64,000 nucleotides of DNA from the NCBI RefSeq assembly GCF_014522265.1, contig NZ_CP017024.1, positions 2,446,001-2,510,000 of the forward strand, read 5' to 3'. The notes under the pieces were generated by a model, which ran no database searches, was not told the origin of the DNA, and saw only the letters and a program-made list of their open reading frames with translations. Made by a program: the position numbers and the translations under genes. This document shows, in pieces, positions 45,899-55,464 of the stretch (within the stretch, counting starts at the first letter, position 1; the number at the start of each line of letters is the position of its first letter). The stretch comes from Pseudomonas oryzihabitans. Its GTDB lineage: Bacteria; Pseudomonadota; Gammaproteobacteria; Pseudomonadales; Pseudomonadaceae.

Positions 45899-47362
45899 TC
45901 AGGCGGAACGTGGGAAGGTCGACCGCAGATCCCCGGCGCGCGGCAGGAAGCGACCATGACGCTCGCCAATGGCTTGCCCCGGTGCATAGGCCAGTTGCCC
46001 ATTCACCCAGACCGCTTCGATGCCTTCGGCAGGCCGTTGCGGCTCGCTGAAGTCGGCCACGTCGCGGATGCGGGCGGGGTCGAACAGCACCAGATCGGCC
46101 TGGGCGCCGGGCTCGATCAGGCCGCGACCCGCCAAGCCGAAGCGGGCGGCGGAGAGGCCGGTCATCTTGTGCACGGCGGTGTGCAAGGGAAAGAGGCCGA
46201 GGTCGCGGCTGAAGTGACCGAGCACCCGCGGGAAGGCGCCCCAGAGTCGCGGATGGGGGAAGGGGTCCTCGGGCAGGCCATCGGAGCCGATCATGCTCAG
46301 CGGATGGGCGAGGATGAGGCGCACGTCGGCTTCGCTCATGCCGTAGTAGACGGCACCGGCCGGTTGCAGGCGGCGGGCGGTGGCCTGCAGGTCCAGGCCC
46401 CAGTCGGCGGCGATGGCGGCCAGGTCGCGGCCGCCGCACTCGGGATGCGGGGTGGACCAGGTGATGGTGATGCGGTGGCGGTCGGTGACCTGCCTGAGAT
46501 CCAGGGTGGAGGAGCTGGCGGCATAGGGATAGCAGTCGCAGCCGACCGGCTGGCCGTGGGCGGCCCGCGCCAGAGCGCCGAGCAACTCCGGCGCGCGGCC
46601 CCAGTTGTCCACCCCGGCGCACTTGAAGTGGGACACCACCACCGGCGCCCGGGCCTGGCGACCGATGTCCAGGGCTTCGTCCAGGGCCTCGTGCACCGCG
46701 GCGAATTCGCTGCGCAAATGGGTGGCATAGAGTCCGCCCACGGCGTCCAGCTCGGCGGCCAGCTCCGCCACCTCCGCGGTTGGCGCCGCCATGGCGGAGG
46801 CGTAGGCCAGGCCGGTGGAGAGCCCCAGAGCGCCAGCGGCCAGGCTGTCGCGCAGTTCGGCGCGCATGGCAGCGATCTCGGCAGGGGTGGCGGCACGCTG
46901 GAGATCGTCCAGGTGATTGCTGCGCAGCGCCGTGTGCCCGACCAGGGCGGCGACGTTGACGCCGGGGCGGGCCTGCTCCACCGCCGCGCGATAGGCAGTA
47001 AAGGTGGGATAGCTGAAGGCCGCGGCCGGGCCCAGCAGATTCAGCGGATCCGGCGGCTCGCCACGCAACCGCACCGGGGCGGCGCTGATGCCGCAGTTGC
47101 CGACCACCACGGTGGTGACCCCCTGACTGAGCTTGGGCAGTTGCTCAGGGCGGCGGATGACCATGGTGTCGTCATGGGTATGGACATCGATGAAGCCGGG
47201 CGCCAGCGCCAGGCCGCGGCCATCGCGGACCTCCCGTGCCGGTTGCCCGGCCAACTGACCGAGTGCCTGGATACGCTCGCCGGCAATCGCCACGTCGAGA
47301 ACCCGGCCCGGACGGTCGCGACCATCCAGCACAAGGGCATTGAGAATCACTACATCATACAT
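45899..47362 (-). CDS. N-acyl-D-amino acid deacylase (D-aminoacylase, amidohydrolase family)
   Basis: 487 residues. Metal ligands: HTHDD at 61-65, the bridging Cys of GNCGIS near 90, and SHFKC with the catalytic-site H around 245; GSDG near 365 holds the catalytic Asp. It hydrolyses N-acyl-D-amino acids (e.g. N-acetyl-D-Glu/Asp/Met) to free D-amino acids. ATG 47362. Upstream-most gene of the leftward cluster and divergent from the chemoreceptor. It supplies D-amino acids to the aldolase/deaminase downstream. Confidence 0.88.
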   Translation of the reverse strand: MYDVVILNALVLDGRDRPGRVLDVAIAGERIQALGQLAGQPAREVRDGRGLALAPGFIDVHTHDDTMVIRRPEQLPKLSQGVTTVVVGNCGISAAPVRLRGEPPDPLNLLGPAAAFSYPTFTAYRAAVEQARPGVNVAALVGHTALRSNHLDDLQRAATPAEIAAMRAELRDSLAAGALGLSTGLAYASAMAAPTAEVAELAAELDAVGGLYATHLRSEFAAVHEALDEALDIGRQARAPVVVSHFKCAGVDNWGRAPELLGALARAAHGQPVGCDCYPYAASSSTLDLRQVTDRHRITITWSTPHPECGGRDLAAIAADWGLDLQATARRLQPAGAVYYGMSEADVRLILAHPLSMIGSDGLPEDPFPHPRLWGAFPRVLGHFSRDLGLFPLHTAVHKMTGLSAARFGLAGRGLIEPGAQADLVLFDPARIRDVADFSEPQRPAEGIEAVWVNGQLAYAPGQAIGERHGRFLPRAGDLRSTFPRSA

Positions 47363-47537
47363 GCCAGAGCCATCCTACAACCGTTGGGAGACGCCTTTCG
47401 ACCGTTGAGTGGCAAAGGGCCATATAAGCGAGACGGCAGGCCGATAGCGATAGAACTGTTACAGAAAACTCTGTCTATTAGGTCACAAATTGGGCGGTAC
47501 AGCCCGAGTGACCCCTCCTGCCGCCCGTGAGCTCGCC

Positions 47538-49556
47538 ATGAATCTGTTGACCCCTGTCGTAAGCCTAATGAATCGCCTGAGATTCCCCGCCAAATTCGCC
47601 TGCCTGGCGGCCATCATCCTAGTGCCCCTGGTGTTTCTCAGCGTCTATCTCTATCAGGATATCCAGGAACAGCGGGCCGGCCTGGCCCAGGAAATCGACG
47701 GTCAGCGCTATCTGACGCAACTGGCGCCCATCGCTCGCCTGAGCATGCTGCAGCGCGCCCTGACCAAACGGCTCCAGGATGGCGATGCCTCGGCCCAGCA
47801 GGATTGGCAGAACAACCGTGACAACCTGCTCAAGGCCTATGACGATCTCGGCCGGCTGGATCGCGAACTCGGCACCCAGCTTGAAACCGGCGACCGCCTG
47901 AGCAAGTTGCGGCAGGGCGTCGAGCGCCTGCTGCAGGGAACCTCGGGCACCGCGCTGGAGGTATTCGAAGCCTGGAACCAGCAACTGATCCAGACGCTGA
48001 ACTTCTTCTATTACGTCTCGGCCACCTCAGGGCTGGCGCTGGATTCGGACTACACCAGTCTCTTTCTTATCGACATCAGCTCCGTGCGTCTGCCGCGGGA
48101 AATCAACCTCATCGGCCAGCTGCGTGGCCTGGCTACCGGTCTGAGCGCCACCAACAGCTTCGATCCGGCCAGTCTCAACGTGGCGCGCGGGGTGGTGCGC
48201 CAGGAGCGGCAGACCGCCGACGAACTGGAGCAGGGCCTTAGACTCCTGGCGCGCCAAGCGCCGGAACTGGCGCAGCGCCTCAAGGGTTCCCTGGCCCAGG
48301 CGGCGGATGACTACGCCAATTTCCGTCAGGGCATGCTGTCCGCCATGAATGGCGAGGGCAAGGTCGACGGACGCGCCCTGGGGGCCCAAGGCAATGCCGT
48401 GGTCGCGCGCTACTTCAAGGTGCAGGAGGAAACGCAGGGGGTTCTCTCCCAGATGCTGGCCGAGCGGCTGGCCCATGCGACCACGCTGCGCAATCTGGTC
48501 GTGGGCCTGATCCTGGGTGCCCTGCTGCTGCTGGCCTACACCTTCGCCGGCATCTACCAGGCCATGCGCCTGGGGATCGCCGAACTGGTCGGGGTGACCG
48601 CCGCCGCCGCCCAGGGCGATCTGAGTCGCCGCGCCGCCCTGCACGGGCGTGACGAGATCGCCGACATCGGCCGTAGCCTGAACGCGATGCTGGAGGCCTT
48701 CGGTCGCTCGCTGCGCGAGGTGGATCAGGCCTCCAGCGCGGTGGCCGAGGCCTCGGGGTCCCTGGCCGGCTCCATCGGCCAGGCCCGTTCGACCATGCAG
48801 ACGCAACAGGGCGAGACCGATCAGGTGGCCACCGCCATCACCGAGATGACCGCCAGCGTGGCGGACGTCGCCAACAACACCGAAGGCGCCGTGGCCGCGG
48901 CCCAGCAGGCCGATCAGGCCACCCGGGAAGGCACCCGGGTGATGCAGCAGACGCAACAGGCCATCGAGGCCCTGGCCGCCGAGGTGGACCTCAGCGCCAC
49001 CAAGGTCGCGGCCCTGGAAACCCACAGCCAGGCCATCGGCGGGGTCATCGCGGTGATCCGCACCATCGCCGAGCAGACCAACCTGCTGGCGCTCAACGCC
49101 GCCATCGAGGCCGCTCGGGCCGGCGAGCAGGGCCGCGGCTTCGCCGTGGTGGCCGACGAGGTCCGCACCCTGGCCTCGCGCACCCAGACCTCCACCGAGG
49201 AAATCCGCCGCATCATCGAGCAGTTGCAGGCCGCCACCGGCGAGGCCGTCGGGCAGATGCAGGCCAGCCGCGGCCATGCCCTGACCGGCGTCGCGGCGGC
49301 CGAGCAGGCCAGCGTCAGCCTGACCAGCATCGGCGCCGCGGTGGAGCGCATCGTCGACGTCAACGTGCAGATCGCCAGTGCCGCGGAACAGCAGGCGGCG
49401 GTCTCTGAAGACATCAACCGCAACACCACCGGCATCCGCGCCAGCACCCTGCAGGTCCTGACCGGTATCGAGTCCGATGCCGGCACCGCCGAGCGTCTCG
49501 CCGGTCTCTCCCAGGACCTGCGCGGCATCGTTTCGCGCTTTCGCCTCAGCGCCTGA
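47538..49556 (+). CDS. Methyl-accepting chemotaxis protein
   Basis: 672 residues. TM1 at about 21-41 ([20 protein letters not shown]) and TM2 at about 315-336 enclose a large helical periplasmic sensor. HAMP follows ([24 protein letters not shown]), then the signalling domain with the conserved tip [20 protein letters not shown] and [13 protein letters not shown]. No C-terminal CheR-binding pentapeptide. ATG 47538; upstream codons look untranslated. The ligand is unknown; the position next to the D-amino acid cluster makes an amino-acid-related attractant possible but unproven. Confidence 0.88.
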   Translation: MNLLTPVVSLMNRLRFPAKFACLAAIILVPLVFLSVYLYQDIQEQRAGLAQEIDGQRYLTQLAPIARLSMLQRALTKRLQDGDASAQQDWQNNRDNLLKAYDDLGRLDRELGTQLETGDRLSKLRQGVERLLQGTSGTALEVFEAWNQQLIQTLNFFYYVSATSGLALDSDYTSLFLIDISSVRLPREINLIGQLRGLATGLSATNSFDPASLNVARGVVRQERQTADELEQGLRLLARQAPELAQRLKGSLAQAADDYANFRQGMLSAMNGEGKVDGRALGAQGNAVVARYFKVQEETQGVLSQMLAERLAHATTLRNLVVGLILGALLLLAYTFAGIYQAMRLGIAELVGVTAAAAQGDLSRRAALHGRDEIADIGRSLNAMLEAFGRSLREVDQASSAVAEASGSLAGSIGQARSTMQTQQGETDQVATAITEMTASVADVANNTEGAVAAAQQADQATREGTRVMQQTQQAIEALAAEVDLSATKVAALETHSQAIGGVIAVIRTIAEQTNLLALNAAIEAARAGEQGRGFAVVADEVRTLASRTQTSTEEIRRIIEQLQAATGEAVGQMQASRGHALTGVAAAEQASVSLTSIGAAVERIVDVNVQIASAAEQQAAVSEDINRNTTGIRASTLQVLTGIESDAGTAERLAGLSQDLRGIVSRFRLSA

Positions 49557-49604
49557 GGGCGCCGCTCATCGGCGAGGGTTAGGTCGGACTTTACAACACG
49601 GCAG

Positions 49605-49640
49605 CTGCGGATAACTGTATAAATAGACAGTTATCCGCAG
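49605..49640 (+). promoter_or_regulatory. LexA (SOS) box inside a 14-bp perfect dyad, upstream of umuDC
   Basis: CTGTATAAATAGACAG (49615-49630) matches the CTG-N10-CAG LexA consensus. It is the middle of a longer perfect inverted repeat, arms 49605-49618 and 49627-49640, ending 12 bp before the umuD ATG. The right arm supplies the CAGGAG ribosome site region, so the operator overlaps the start of the message. Confidence 0.85.
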
Positions 49641-49652
49641 GAGCGCCTTGTC

Positions 49653-50084
49653 ATGTCCGTTACCGTCCTGGGTTGCCTGGAGTCGTCCGAGACCCGGCTG
49701 CCGCTCTATGATTTTCGCCTGCCGTGCGGCTTTCCCTCGCCGGCCCAGGATCATCTGGAGCGCCAGGTCTCGCTGGACGAACTGGTCGACCTGCGCGCGC
49801 CCCACACCTATGTCATCCAGGTCAGTGGCGACAGCATGACCGGCGCCGGGATCTTTGCCGGCGATCTGGTGATCGTCGATCGCGCCAGGCCGGCACGGGT
49901 CGGCGACATCGTGGTGGCGGTGCGCGATCGCGAACCCACCCTCAAGCGCCTCGGCCGGCGCGGCGCCCATTTCGTCCTGCTGGCGGAAAATCCCGCCTAT
50001 GCGCCCCTGGTCATCGGCGAGCGCGACGACTTCGAGGTCTGGGGCGTCGCCACCCACAGCCTGAGGCGCTTCGGCCATGGCTGA
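49653..50084 (+). CDS. umuD: UmuD-type SOS mutagenesis protease subunit
   Basis: 143 residues. Self-cleavage site Cys25-Gly26 in RLPCGFPSP. The Ser61 (GDSMTGAG) / Lys98 (PTLKRL) dyad is intact, spaced as in E. coli UmuD (S60/K97). RecA-stimulated cleavage gives UmuD', which joins UmuC in DNA polymerase V. ATG 49653 follows AGGAGCG and directly follows the LexA box. Overlaps umuC by 8 bp. Confidence 0.93.
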   Translation: MSVTVLGCLESSETRLPLYDFRLPCGFPSPAQDHLERQVSLDELVDLRAPHTYVIQVSGDSMTGAGIFAGDLVIVDRARPARVGDIVVAVRDREPTLKRLGRRGAHFVLLAENPAYAPLVIGERDDFEVWGVATHSLRRFGHG

Positions 50085-51348
50085 GTCGGTGCTGGCGCTG
50101 ATCGACTGCAACGCCTTCTATTGCAGTTGCGAGCGGGTCTTCCGCCCCGATCTCGCGCAGCGGCCGGTGGTGGTGCTGTCGAACAACGACGGCTGCGTGA
50201 TCGCCCGCTCGGCCGAGGCCAAGCGCCTGGGCATCGCCATGGCCGCGCCCTGGTTCCAGGTCCGCGAACTGGCCCGGCGCGGCGAGGTCGAGGCCTTCAG
50301 TTCCAACTACGCCCTCTATGGCGATCTCAGCGATCGGGTGATGCGCACCCTGGCGACCCTGGTGCCGCGCCTGGAGCGCTACAGCATCGACGAGGTGTTC
50401 GCCGATCTGGCCGGCCTGCCCGAACCCCTGGATGCCCTCGGCCAGCGCCTGCAGGCGCGGGTGCAGAAGTGGACGGGTATCCCGGTCAGCGTCGGCATCG
50501 CCGGCACCAAGACCCTGGCCAAGCTGGCCAATGCCGCCGCCAAGCGCTGGCCGGCGCGCACCGGCGGGGTGCTGGATCTGCGCGACCCGGCAGTGCACGA
50601 CTGGGTGCTCAAGCATTCGCCCATCGAAGACGTCTGGGGGGTCGGCCGACGCCTGGCCGCGCGCCTGCGCGGGGAGGGCATTACCACGGCCTGGGAGTTG
50701 GCCGGGCAGGACGCCTGGTCGCTGCGCCAGCGCTACAGCGTGGTGCTGGAAAAGACCGCACGGGAATTGCGCGGACTGGCCTGCCTGAGCCTGGAGGAAC
50801 TGGAAGCGCCACGGCAGACGATCTGCAGCAGTCGCATGTTCGGGCGCCGCCAGTACCAGTTCGGCGCCCTGGCCGAGGCGGTGGCCAGCTACACCGCCCG
50901 CGCCGCGGAAAAGCTGCGCGCCCAGGGCTCGCTCTGTCGCACCCTGAGGGTCAGTATCCAGACCGGCATGCACGGCGCCGACGACGGCCGCTACGCCAAT
51001 GCCGCCCTGCTCAACCTGCCGGCGCCCAGCGACGACACCCGGGTGCTCAACGACCAGGCCCAGGCGGGCCTGCGCGAGATCTTTCGCGACGGCTTCGGCT
51101 ATGCCAAGGCCGAGGTGCTGCTGCTCGATCTCTGCGGCCGTGGCGAGGTGGCGGCGGATCTCTTCGCCGCCGCCCCGGATCCGGCCGCTGCGCGGCTGAT
51201 GGCGACCCTGGACGCCATCAACGGCCGGTTCGGTCGCGAGACCCTGAGACCGGCACGGATTCCGCGCGATCCCGCCTGGCAGATGCGCCGCGACCTGCTC
51301 AGCCCGCGCTACACCACCCGGCGCGATGAACTCTGGACGGTGGGCTGA
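50077..51348 (+). CDS. umuC: UmuC-type Y-family DNA polymerase V catalytic subunit
   Basis: 423 residues. Y-family metal residues D10 (ALIDCNAFY) and D105/E106 (YSIDEVFADL) are present, with VGRRLAARL helix-hairpin-helix near 190 and the C-terminal little-finger and beta-clamp-binding region (DUF4113 end: PRYTTRRDELWTVG-like). Performs error-prone translesion synthesis as UmuD'2C. Translation is coupled to umuD by overlap. Chromosomal copy; no plasmid or ICE genes flank it. Confidence 0.93.
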   Translation: MAESVLALIDCNAFYCSCERVFRPDLAQRPVVVLSNNDGCVIARSAEAKRLGIAMAAPWFQVRELARRGEVEAFSSNYALYGDLSDRVMRTLATLVPRLERYSIDEVFADLAGLPEPLDALGQRLQARVQKWTGIPVSVGIAGTKTLAKLANAAAKRWPARTGGVLDLRDPAVHDWVLKHSPIEDVWGVGRRLAARLRGEGITTAWELAGQDAWSLRQRYSVVLEKTARELRGLACLSLEELEAPRQTICSSRMFGRRQYQFGALAEAVASYTARAAEKLRAQGSLCRTLRVSIQTGMHGADDGRYANAALLNLPAPSDDTRVLNDQAQAGLREIFRDGFGYAKAEVLLLDLCGRGEVAADLFAAAPDPAAARLMATLDAINGRFGRETLRPARIPRDPAWQMRRDLLSPRYTTRRDELWTVG

Positions 51349-51363
51349 GCGCCCAGCGCCAGT

Positions 51364-52746
51364 CTAGCCGGCGCGTACCGCCCGCCGCCCGCGCCACCAG
51401 TAGCCCACGCCCAGCAGCAGGAACCACAGCGGACTGGCCAGCAGCGCCTGGCGGGTGTCGTCCTGCAGGGTCAGCAGGACCAGCACCGCGGCGAAGAAGG
51501 CCAGCACCCCGTAGCACACCCAGCGTCCGCCGGGCAGGCGAAAGGCCGAGGCGGCATGGCGCTCCGGACGGTTGCGGCGGTACGCCAGCCAGGCCAGCAG
51601 GATCAGCGACCAGACGAACATGAACAGCACCGCGGCCAGGGTGGTGACCAGGGTGAAGGCGGTGACCAGGTTGGGGATCAGGTAGATCAGCACCGTACCC
51701 AGCAGCAGGCACAGGCAGGACAGCACCAGCCCGCGCGCCGGCACCGCCGCCCGCGAAAGGCGGGTGAGGCCGCGTGGCGCATGACCTTCGCGGGCCAGGC
51801 CATAGAGCATCCGGCTGGTGGAGAAGATGCCGCTGTTGGCCGAGGAGGTGGCCGAGGTCAGCACCACGAAATTGATCAGGCTGGCGGCCATGGGCACGCC
51901 GGCCAGCACGAAGAGTTCGACGAAGGGGCTCTTGTCCGGCACCACCTGGCGCCAGGGCGTCACCGCCATGATCACCACCAGCGCCAGCACATAGAACACC
52001 AGGATGCGCAGCGGAATGGAATTGATCGCCCGCGGCAGGTTGCGTCGCGGATCGGCGGTTTCGGCGGCGGTGGTACCCACCAGTTCGATGCCGACGAAGG
52101 CGAAGACGGCGATCTGGAAACCGGCGAAGAAACCGCCCAGCCCCATGGGAAAGACGCCGCCGTCGTTCCACAGATTGGCCAGGCTGGCGACGTTGCCCGA
52201 GGGCGACTGGAAGCCCCAGAGCACCAGGCCGAAGCCGGTGACGATCAGCGCGCAGATGGCGACGATCTTGATCAGCGCGAACCAGAACTCCAGCTCGCCG
52301 AACAGCCGCACGGTGACCAGGTTGAGCCCCAGCAGGAGCAGCACGCAGAGCAGCGCCGGGATCCAGGGGGCGAGGCCTGGAAGCCAGAACTGGGCATAGG
52401 CGGCGATGGCGATGACATCGGCGATGGCGGTGACGATCCAGCAGAACCAGTAGGTCCAGCCGCAGAAGAAGCCGGCCCAGGGGCCGAGCAGATCGGTGCA
52501 GAAGTCGATGAAGGACTTGTAGTCCAGGTCCGACAGCAGCAGTTCGCCCAGGGCGCGCATGACAAAGAACAGGGCGCTGCCGATGATCAGATAGACCAGC
52601 AGGATCGAGGGGCCGGCCAGGGCGATGGTCTTGCCCGAGCCCATGAACAGGCCGGTGCCGATGGCGCCGCCGATGGCGATCAGTTGCAGATGGCGATTGG
52701 ACAGGCTGCGTTGCAGCCCCTCGGGCGGGGTGGAAGACGCGGACAT
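51364..52746 (-). CDS. cycA: D-serine/D-alanine/glycine:proton symporter CycA
   Basis: 460 residues, twelve TM helices, amino acid-polyamine-organocation family. The sequence follows E. coli CycA closely: HLQLIAIGGAIGTGLFMGSG at the start, LLGPWAGFFCGWTYWFCWIVT, FAGFQIAVFAFVGIELVG and the end DDTRQALLASPLWFLLLG. Imports glycine, D-alanine and D-serine. ATG 52746; the longer open frame upstream is not family-like. It fits functionally with the D-amino acid cluster 4 kb to the left but is separately transcribed. Confidence 0.92.
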   Translation of the reverse strand: MSASSTPPEGLQRSLSNRHLQLIAIGGAIGTGLFMGSGKTIALAGPSILLVYLIIGSALFFVMRALGELLLSDLDYKSFIDFCTDLLGPWAGFFCGWTYWFCWIVTAIADVIAIAAYAQFWLPGLAPWIPALLCVLLLLGLNLVTVRLFGELEFWFALIKIVAICALIVTGFGLVLWGFQSPSGNVASLANLWNDGGVFPMGLGGFFAGFQIAVFAFVGIELVGTTAAETADPRRNLPRAINSIPLRILVFYVLALVVIMAVTPWRQVVPDKSPFVELFVLAGVPMAASLINFVVLTSATSSANSGIFSTSRMLYGLAREGHAPRGLTRLSRAAVPARGLVLSCLCLLLGTVLIYLIPNLVTAFTLVTTLAAVLFMFVWSLILLAWLAYRRNRPERHAASAFRLPGGRWVCYGVLAFFAAVLVLLTLQDDTRQALLASPLWFLLLGVGYWWRGRRAVRAG

Positions 52747-52967
52747 GACGAGCGGATACCTGACAGCGACAGCGGGGGCCACACGGTAAGAGATGCACGG
52801 CGGACGTGCCAGTCGTTTCACCGGGACAGCATGCCGCAGGGCCGGCCTGCCACTGATGGGGGCGGCGGCGCCGTCGGTCACCTGGAACTCTGGCAGGCAG
52901 GCTCGTACCTGCCTATCATGGCCATCCGGGCTCCTGCAGCGGACCCGGACGGCCACGAGATCCCTCA

Positions 52968-55169
52968 GTGCCTCTGCCAGTGAGTCGTCCCTTGTCCTAT
53001 CTCGAAAGTTTCGCCTGGGAAACCACGCCACTGGGCGCGCGCGCCAGCTGGCCCGTGGCCCTCCGGACTACCTACGACCTGCTGATGGCGTCCCCCTTCG
53101 CCATGTGCGCCACCTGGGGCGCGGAGCAGACGCTGATCTACAACCAGGCTTACGCCCCCTTTCTCGGCGCGCGACATCCTGCCGCATTGGGGCAGCCGAT
53201 CGATAAGGTCTGGGCGGAACTGTGGGACGAGATCGCGCCGCTGATCGAGCGGACGCTGTCCGGCGAGGCACTGCACTTCGTCGACAAGCACTTCGTGATG
53301 ACCCGCAACGGCTATCCCGAGGACACCTACTGGAGCTTTTCCTACAGCCCGCTGCGTGACGGTGAGGCCATCGTCGGCATGCTCAACATAACCACCGAGA
53401 CCACTGCCGGCGTCCAGGCCCACCACCAGCGCGATGTGGCCGAGGCCGCCCTGCGCCGGCACAACTTGACCCTCGAACAGGAACTCTCGGCGCGCATCGA
53501 CGAGCGCGACAGCGCGCGCGCCGCGGAGAGCAGCGTGCTGGCCGCCGCCGAGCGTGTACAACTGGCCCTCGCCGCCGGTGCCATCATCGGCACTTGGTAC
53601 TGGGACCTGCCCACCGACAGATTCACCGTCGACGAGGCCTTCGCCATCAACTTCGGCCTCGACCCGGCGCTGGGCCGCGATGGCCTGAGCCTGGCGCAGG
53701 TGGTGGCCACCGTCCACCCGGACGACCAGGCCGGCCTGGCCGCGGCCATCGCCGACGTCATCGCGCGCGGTGGGCGCTATGCCCACCAGTACCGGGTCCG
53801 CCGCAGCGACGGCCGCTACTACTGGCTGGAGGCCAACGGCCACGTCGAACTGGCTCCGGACGGTACCCCGCTGCGCTTCCCCGGCGTGCTGCTGGACGTG
53901 GATGCCCGGCGTGCCCTGGCCGACGAGCGCGACCGTGCCCTGGCGGAGTTGCGCGACCTGACCGCCACCCTGGAGCAGCGCGTCGAAGAGCGCACCGAGG
54001 AACTGCGCCGCTCGGAAGAAGCCCTGCGCCAGTCGCAGAAGATGGAAGCGGTCGGCCAGCTCACCGGCGGCCTGGCCCATGATTTCAACAACCTGCTCGC
54101 GGGGATCTCCGGCAGCCTCGACCTCATGAGTCTGCGCATCGGCCAGGGGCGCTTCACCGAGCTGGAAAAATACCTGTTGGCCGCCCAGGGCAGCGCCAAG
54201 CGCGCCGCGGCCCTGACCCACCGGCTGCTGGCCTTCGCCCGCCGCCAGACCTTGGCCCCGGAGGCCACGGTGGTCAACCAGCTGGTGGGCGGCATGCTCG
54301 ACCTGGTGCAGCGCACCGTGGGGCCGGCCATCCAGGTGCACTTCACCAGTCTGCCGGACGACCAGCCCTTGCTGGTGGACCAGTCCCAGCTGGAAAACGC
54401 CCTGCTCAATCTGTGCATCAACGCGCGCGACGCCATGCCCAAGGGCGGGCGTATCCTCATCGCCGCCAGTCATCGCACCCTCGGCGAAGGGGACAGCCGC
54501 GATTTCGAACTGGCCCCCGGGCGCTATCTGCACCTGAGCGTGACCGATACCGGCAGCGGCATGCCGCCGGAGGTCGCCGCCAAGGCCTTCGAACCCTTCT
54601 TCACCACCAAGCCGATGGGGCAGGGCACGGGCCTTGGGCTGTCGATGATCTATGGCTTCGCCCGCCAGTCGGGCGGCCAGCTGCGGCTGCGCTCGATGCC
54701 AGGCGAAGGCACTACGGTCTGCCTTTACCTGCCCCTGCGACCGGTGGGGCGACCATGCGGCTCGCCTCTGGCAGCGGGCCAGCCCGGTCTGCTGGAAGGT
54801 GCCCATGCCACGGTGCTGGTGGTCGACGACGAACCCACGGTGCGCATGCTGGTGACCGATCTGCTGCGCGAACTGGGCTACGTCATCATCGAGGCCGCCG
54901 ACGGCGCCGGCGGCCTGGAAGTGCTGCACTCCGATGCCCGTATCGATCTGCTGGTCACCGACGTCGGCCTGCCCGGCGGCATGAACGGTCGCCAGCTGGC
55001 CGACGCCGCCCGGGTCCAGCGTCCGGCACTCAAGGTGCTGTTCATCACCGGCTTCGCCGAAACCTCGCTGCTCAGCGACGGCCACCTGGAGCCCGGCATG
55101 GCGATCCTCACCAAGCCCTTCGCGGTGGAGGCCCTGGCGCAGCGGGTGAGGAGCCTGGTAGCGGGGTAG
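52968..55169 (+). CDS. PAS-containing hybrid sensor histidine kinase / response regulator
   Basis: 733 residues, soluble. N-terminal PAS/GAF-like domain (about 30-150), coiled coil (about 155-200), PAS_3 fold (205-320: [26 protein letters not shown]), second coil, HisKA with phospho-His H371 in [11 protein letters not shown], HATPase (N-box [28 protein letters not shown]), and a C-terminal receiver with phospho-Asp D665 (VTDVGLPG) and TKPF. No output domain. The signal is internal or membrane-free (redox, light or ligand). Start GTG 52968; GTG 52980 is an alternative. No partner regulator adjacent. Confidence 0.87.
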   Translation: MPLPVSRPLSYLESFAWETTPLGARASWPVALRTTYDLLMASPFAMCATWGAEQTLIYNQAYAPFLGARHPAALGQPIDKVWAELWDEIAPLIERTLSGEALHFVDKHFVMTRNGYPEDTYWSFSYSPLRDGEAIVGMLNITTETTAGVQAHHQRDVAEAALRRHNLTLEQELSARIDERDSARAAESSVLAAAERVQLALAAGAIIGTWYWDLPTDRFTVDEAFAINFGLDPALGRDGLSLAQVVATVHPDDQAGLAAAIADVIARGGRYAHQYRVRRSDGRYYWLEANGHVELAPDGTPLRFPGVLLDVDARRALADERDRALAELRDLTATLEQRVEERTEELRRSEEALRQSQKMEAVGQLTGGLAHDFNNLLAGISGSLDLMSLRIGQGRFTELEKYLLAAQGSAKRAAALTHRLLAFARRQTLAPEATVVNQLVGGMLDLVQRTVGPAIQVHFTSLPDDQPLLVDQSQLENALLNLCINARDAMPKGGRILIAASHRTLGEGDSRDFELAPGRYLHLSVTDTGSGMPPEVAAKAFEPFFTTKPMGQGTGLGLSMIYGFARQSGGQLRLRSMPGEGTTVCLYLPLRPVGRPCGSPLAAGQPGLLEGAHATVLVVDDEPTVRMLVTDLLRELGYVIIEAADGAGGLEVLHSDARIDLLVTDVGLPGGMNGRQLADAARVQRPALKVLFITGFAETSLLSDGHLEPGMAILTKPFAVEALAQRVRSLVAG

Positions 55170-55218
55170 GTTTCGCGCACGCAAAACCCCTTGGCAGAGC
55201 CCGGAAACGCAACGGCCC

Positions 55219-55248
55219 CCAATCAGCGTGTCCGCAAGGACTGATTGG
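55219..55248 (-). terminator. Hairpin downstream of the tRNA-Gly fragment
   Basis: CCAATCAG (55219-55226) / CTGATTGG (55241-55248). Read leftward it is the original terminator position for a leftward tRNA gene whose 3' end lies at 55264. Confidence 0.6.
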
Positions 55249-55263
55249 AGGCCGCCTGAAATC

Positions 55264-55307
55264 TGGAGCGGGCGAAGGGAATCGAACCCTCGTCATGAGC
55301 TTGGGAA
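55264..55307 (-). tRNA. Displaced 3' half of tRNA-Gly(CCC): prophage att junction
   Basis: On the minus strand these 44 nt read from anticodon-stem TTCCCAAGCTC through variable region and T-arm GGGTTCGATTCCC to CGCCCGCTCCA, matching the 3' part of Pseudomonas tRNA-Gly(CCC). Upstream of the anticodon loop the sequence no longer pairs (no D-arm, no matching 5' acceptor strand), so this is not a working tRNA. It is the att repeat left when an element integrated into the tRNA gene; the intact copy should be at the element's far end. The integrase starts 157 bp away. Confidence 0.85.
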
Positions 55308-55464
55308 ACTGCTCCGCCTAGAATCTCAGGCTGATTCATGAAGTGTCAGATTGGCGCTGGAAGCCAGTAGAATCGCGGGCTTCCATACCCTTGGGCTGTC
55401 TCACCTCGTCTCAGGCGAAACCACCTTGATTCCGGCGAACGGCCCCCAGAAACGGACCCCAAAC

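Noticed and set aside
55264..55340. Functional tRNA gene
   Set aside because: Only the 3' half is present; no D-arm or matching 5' acceptor strand.
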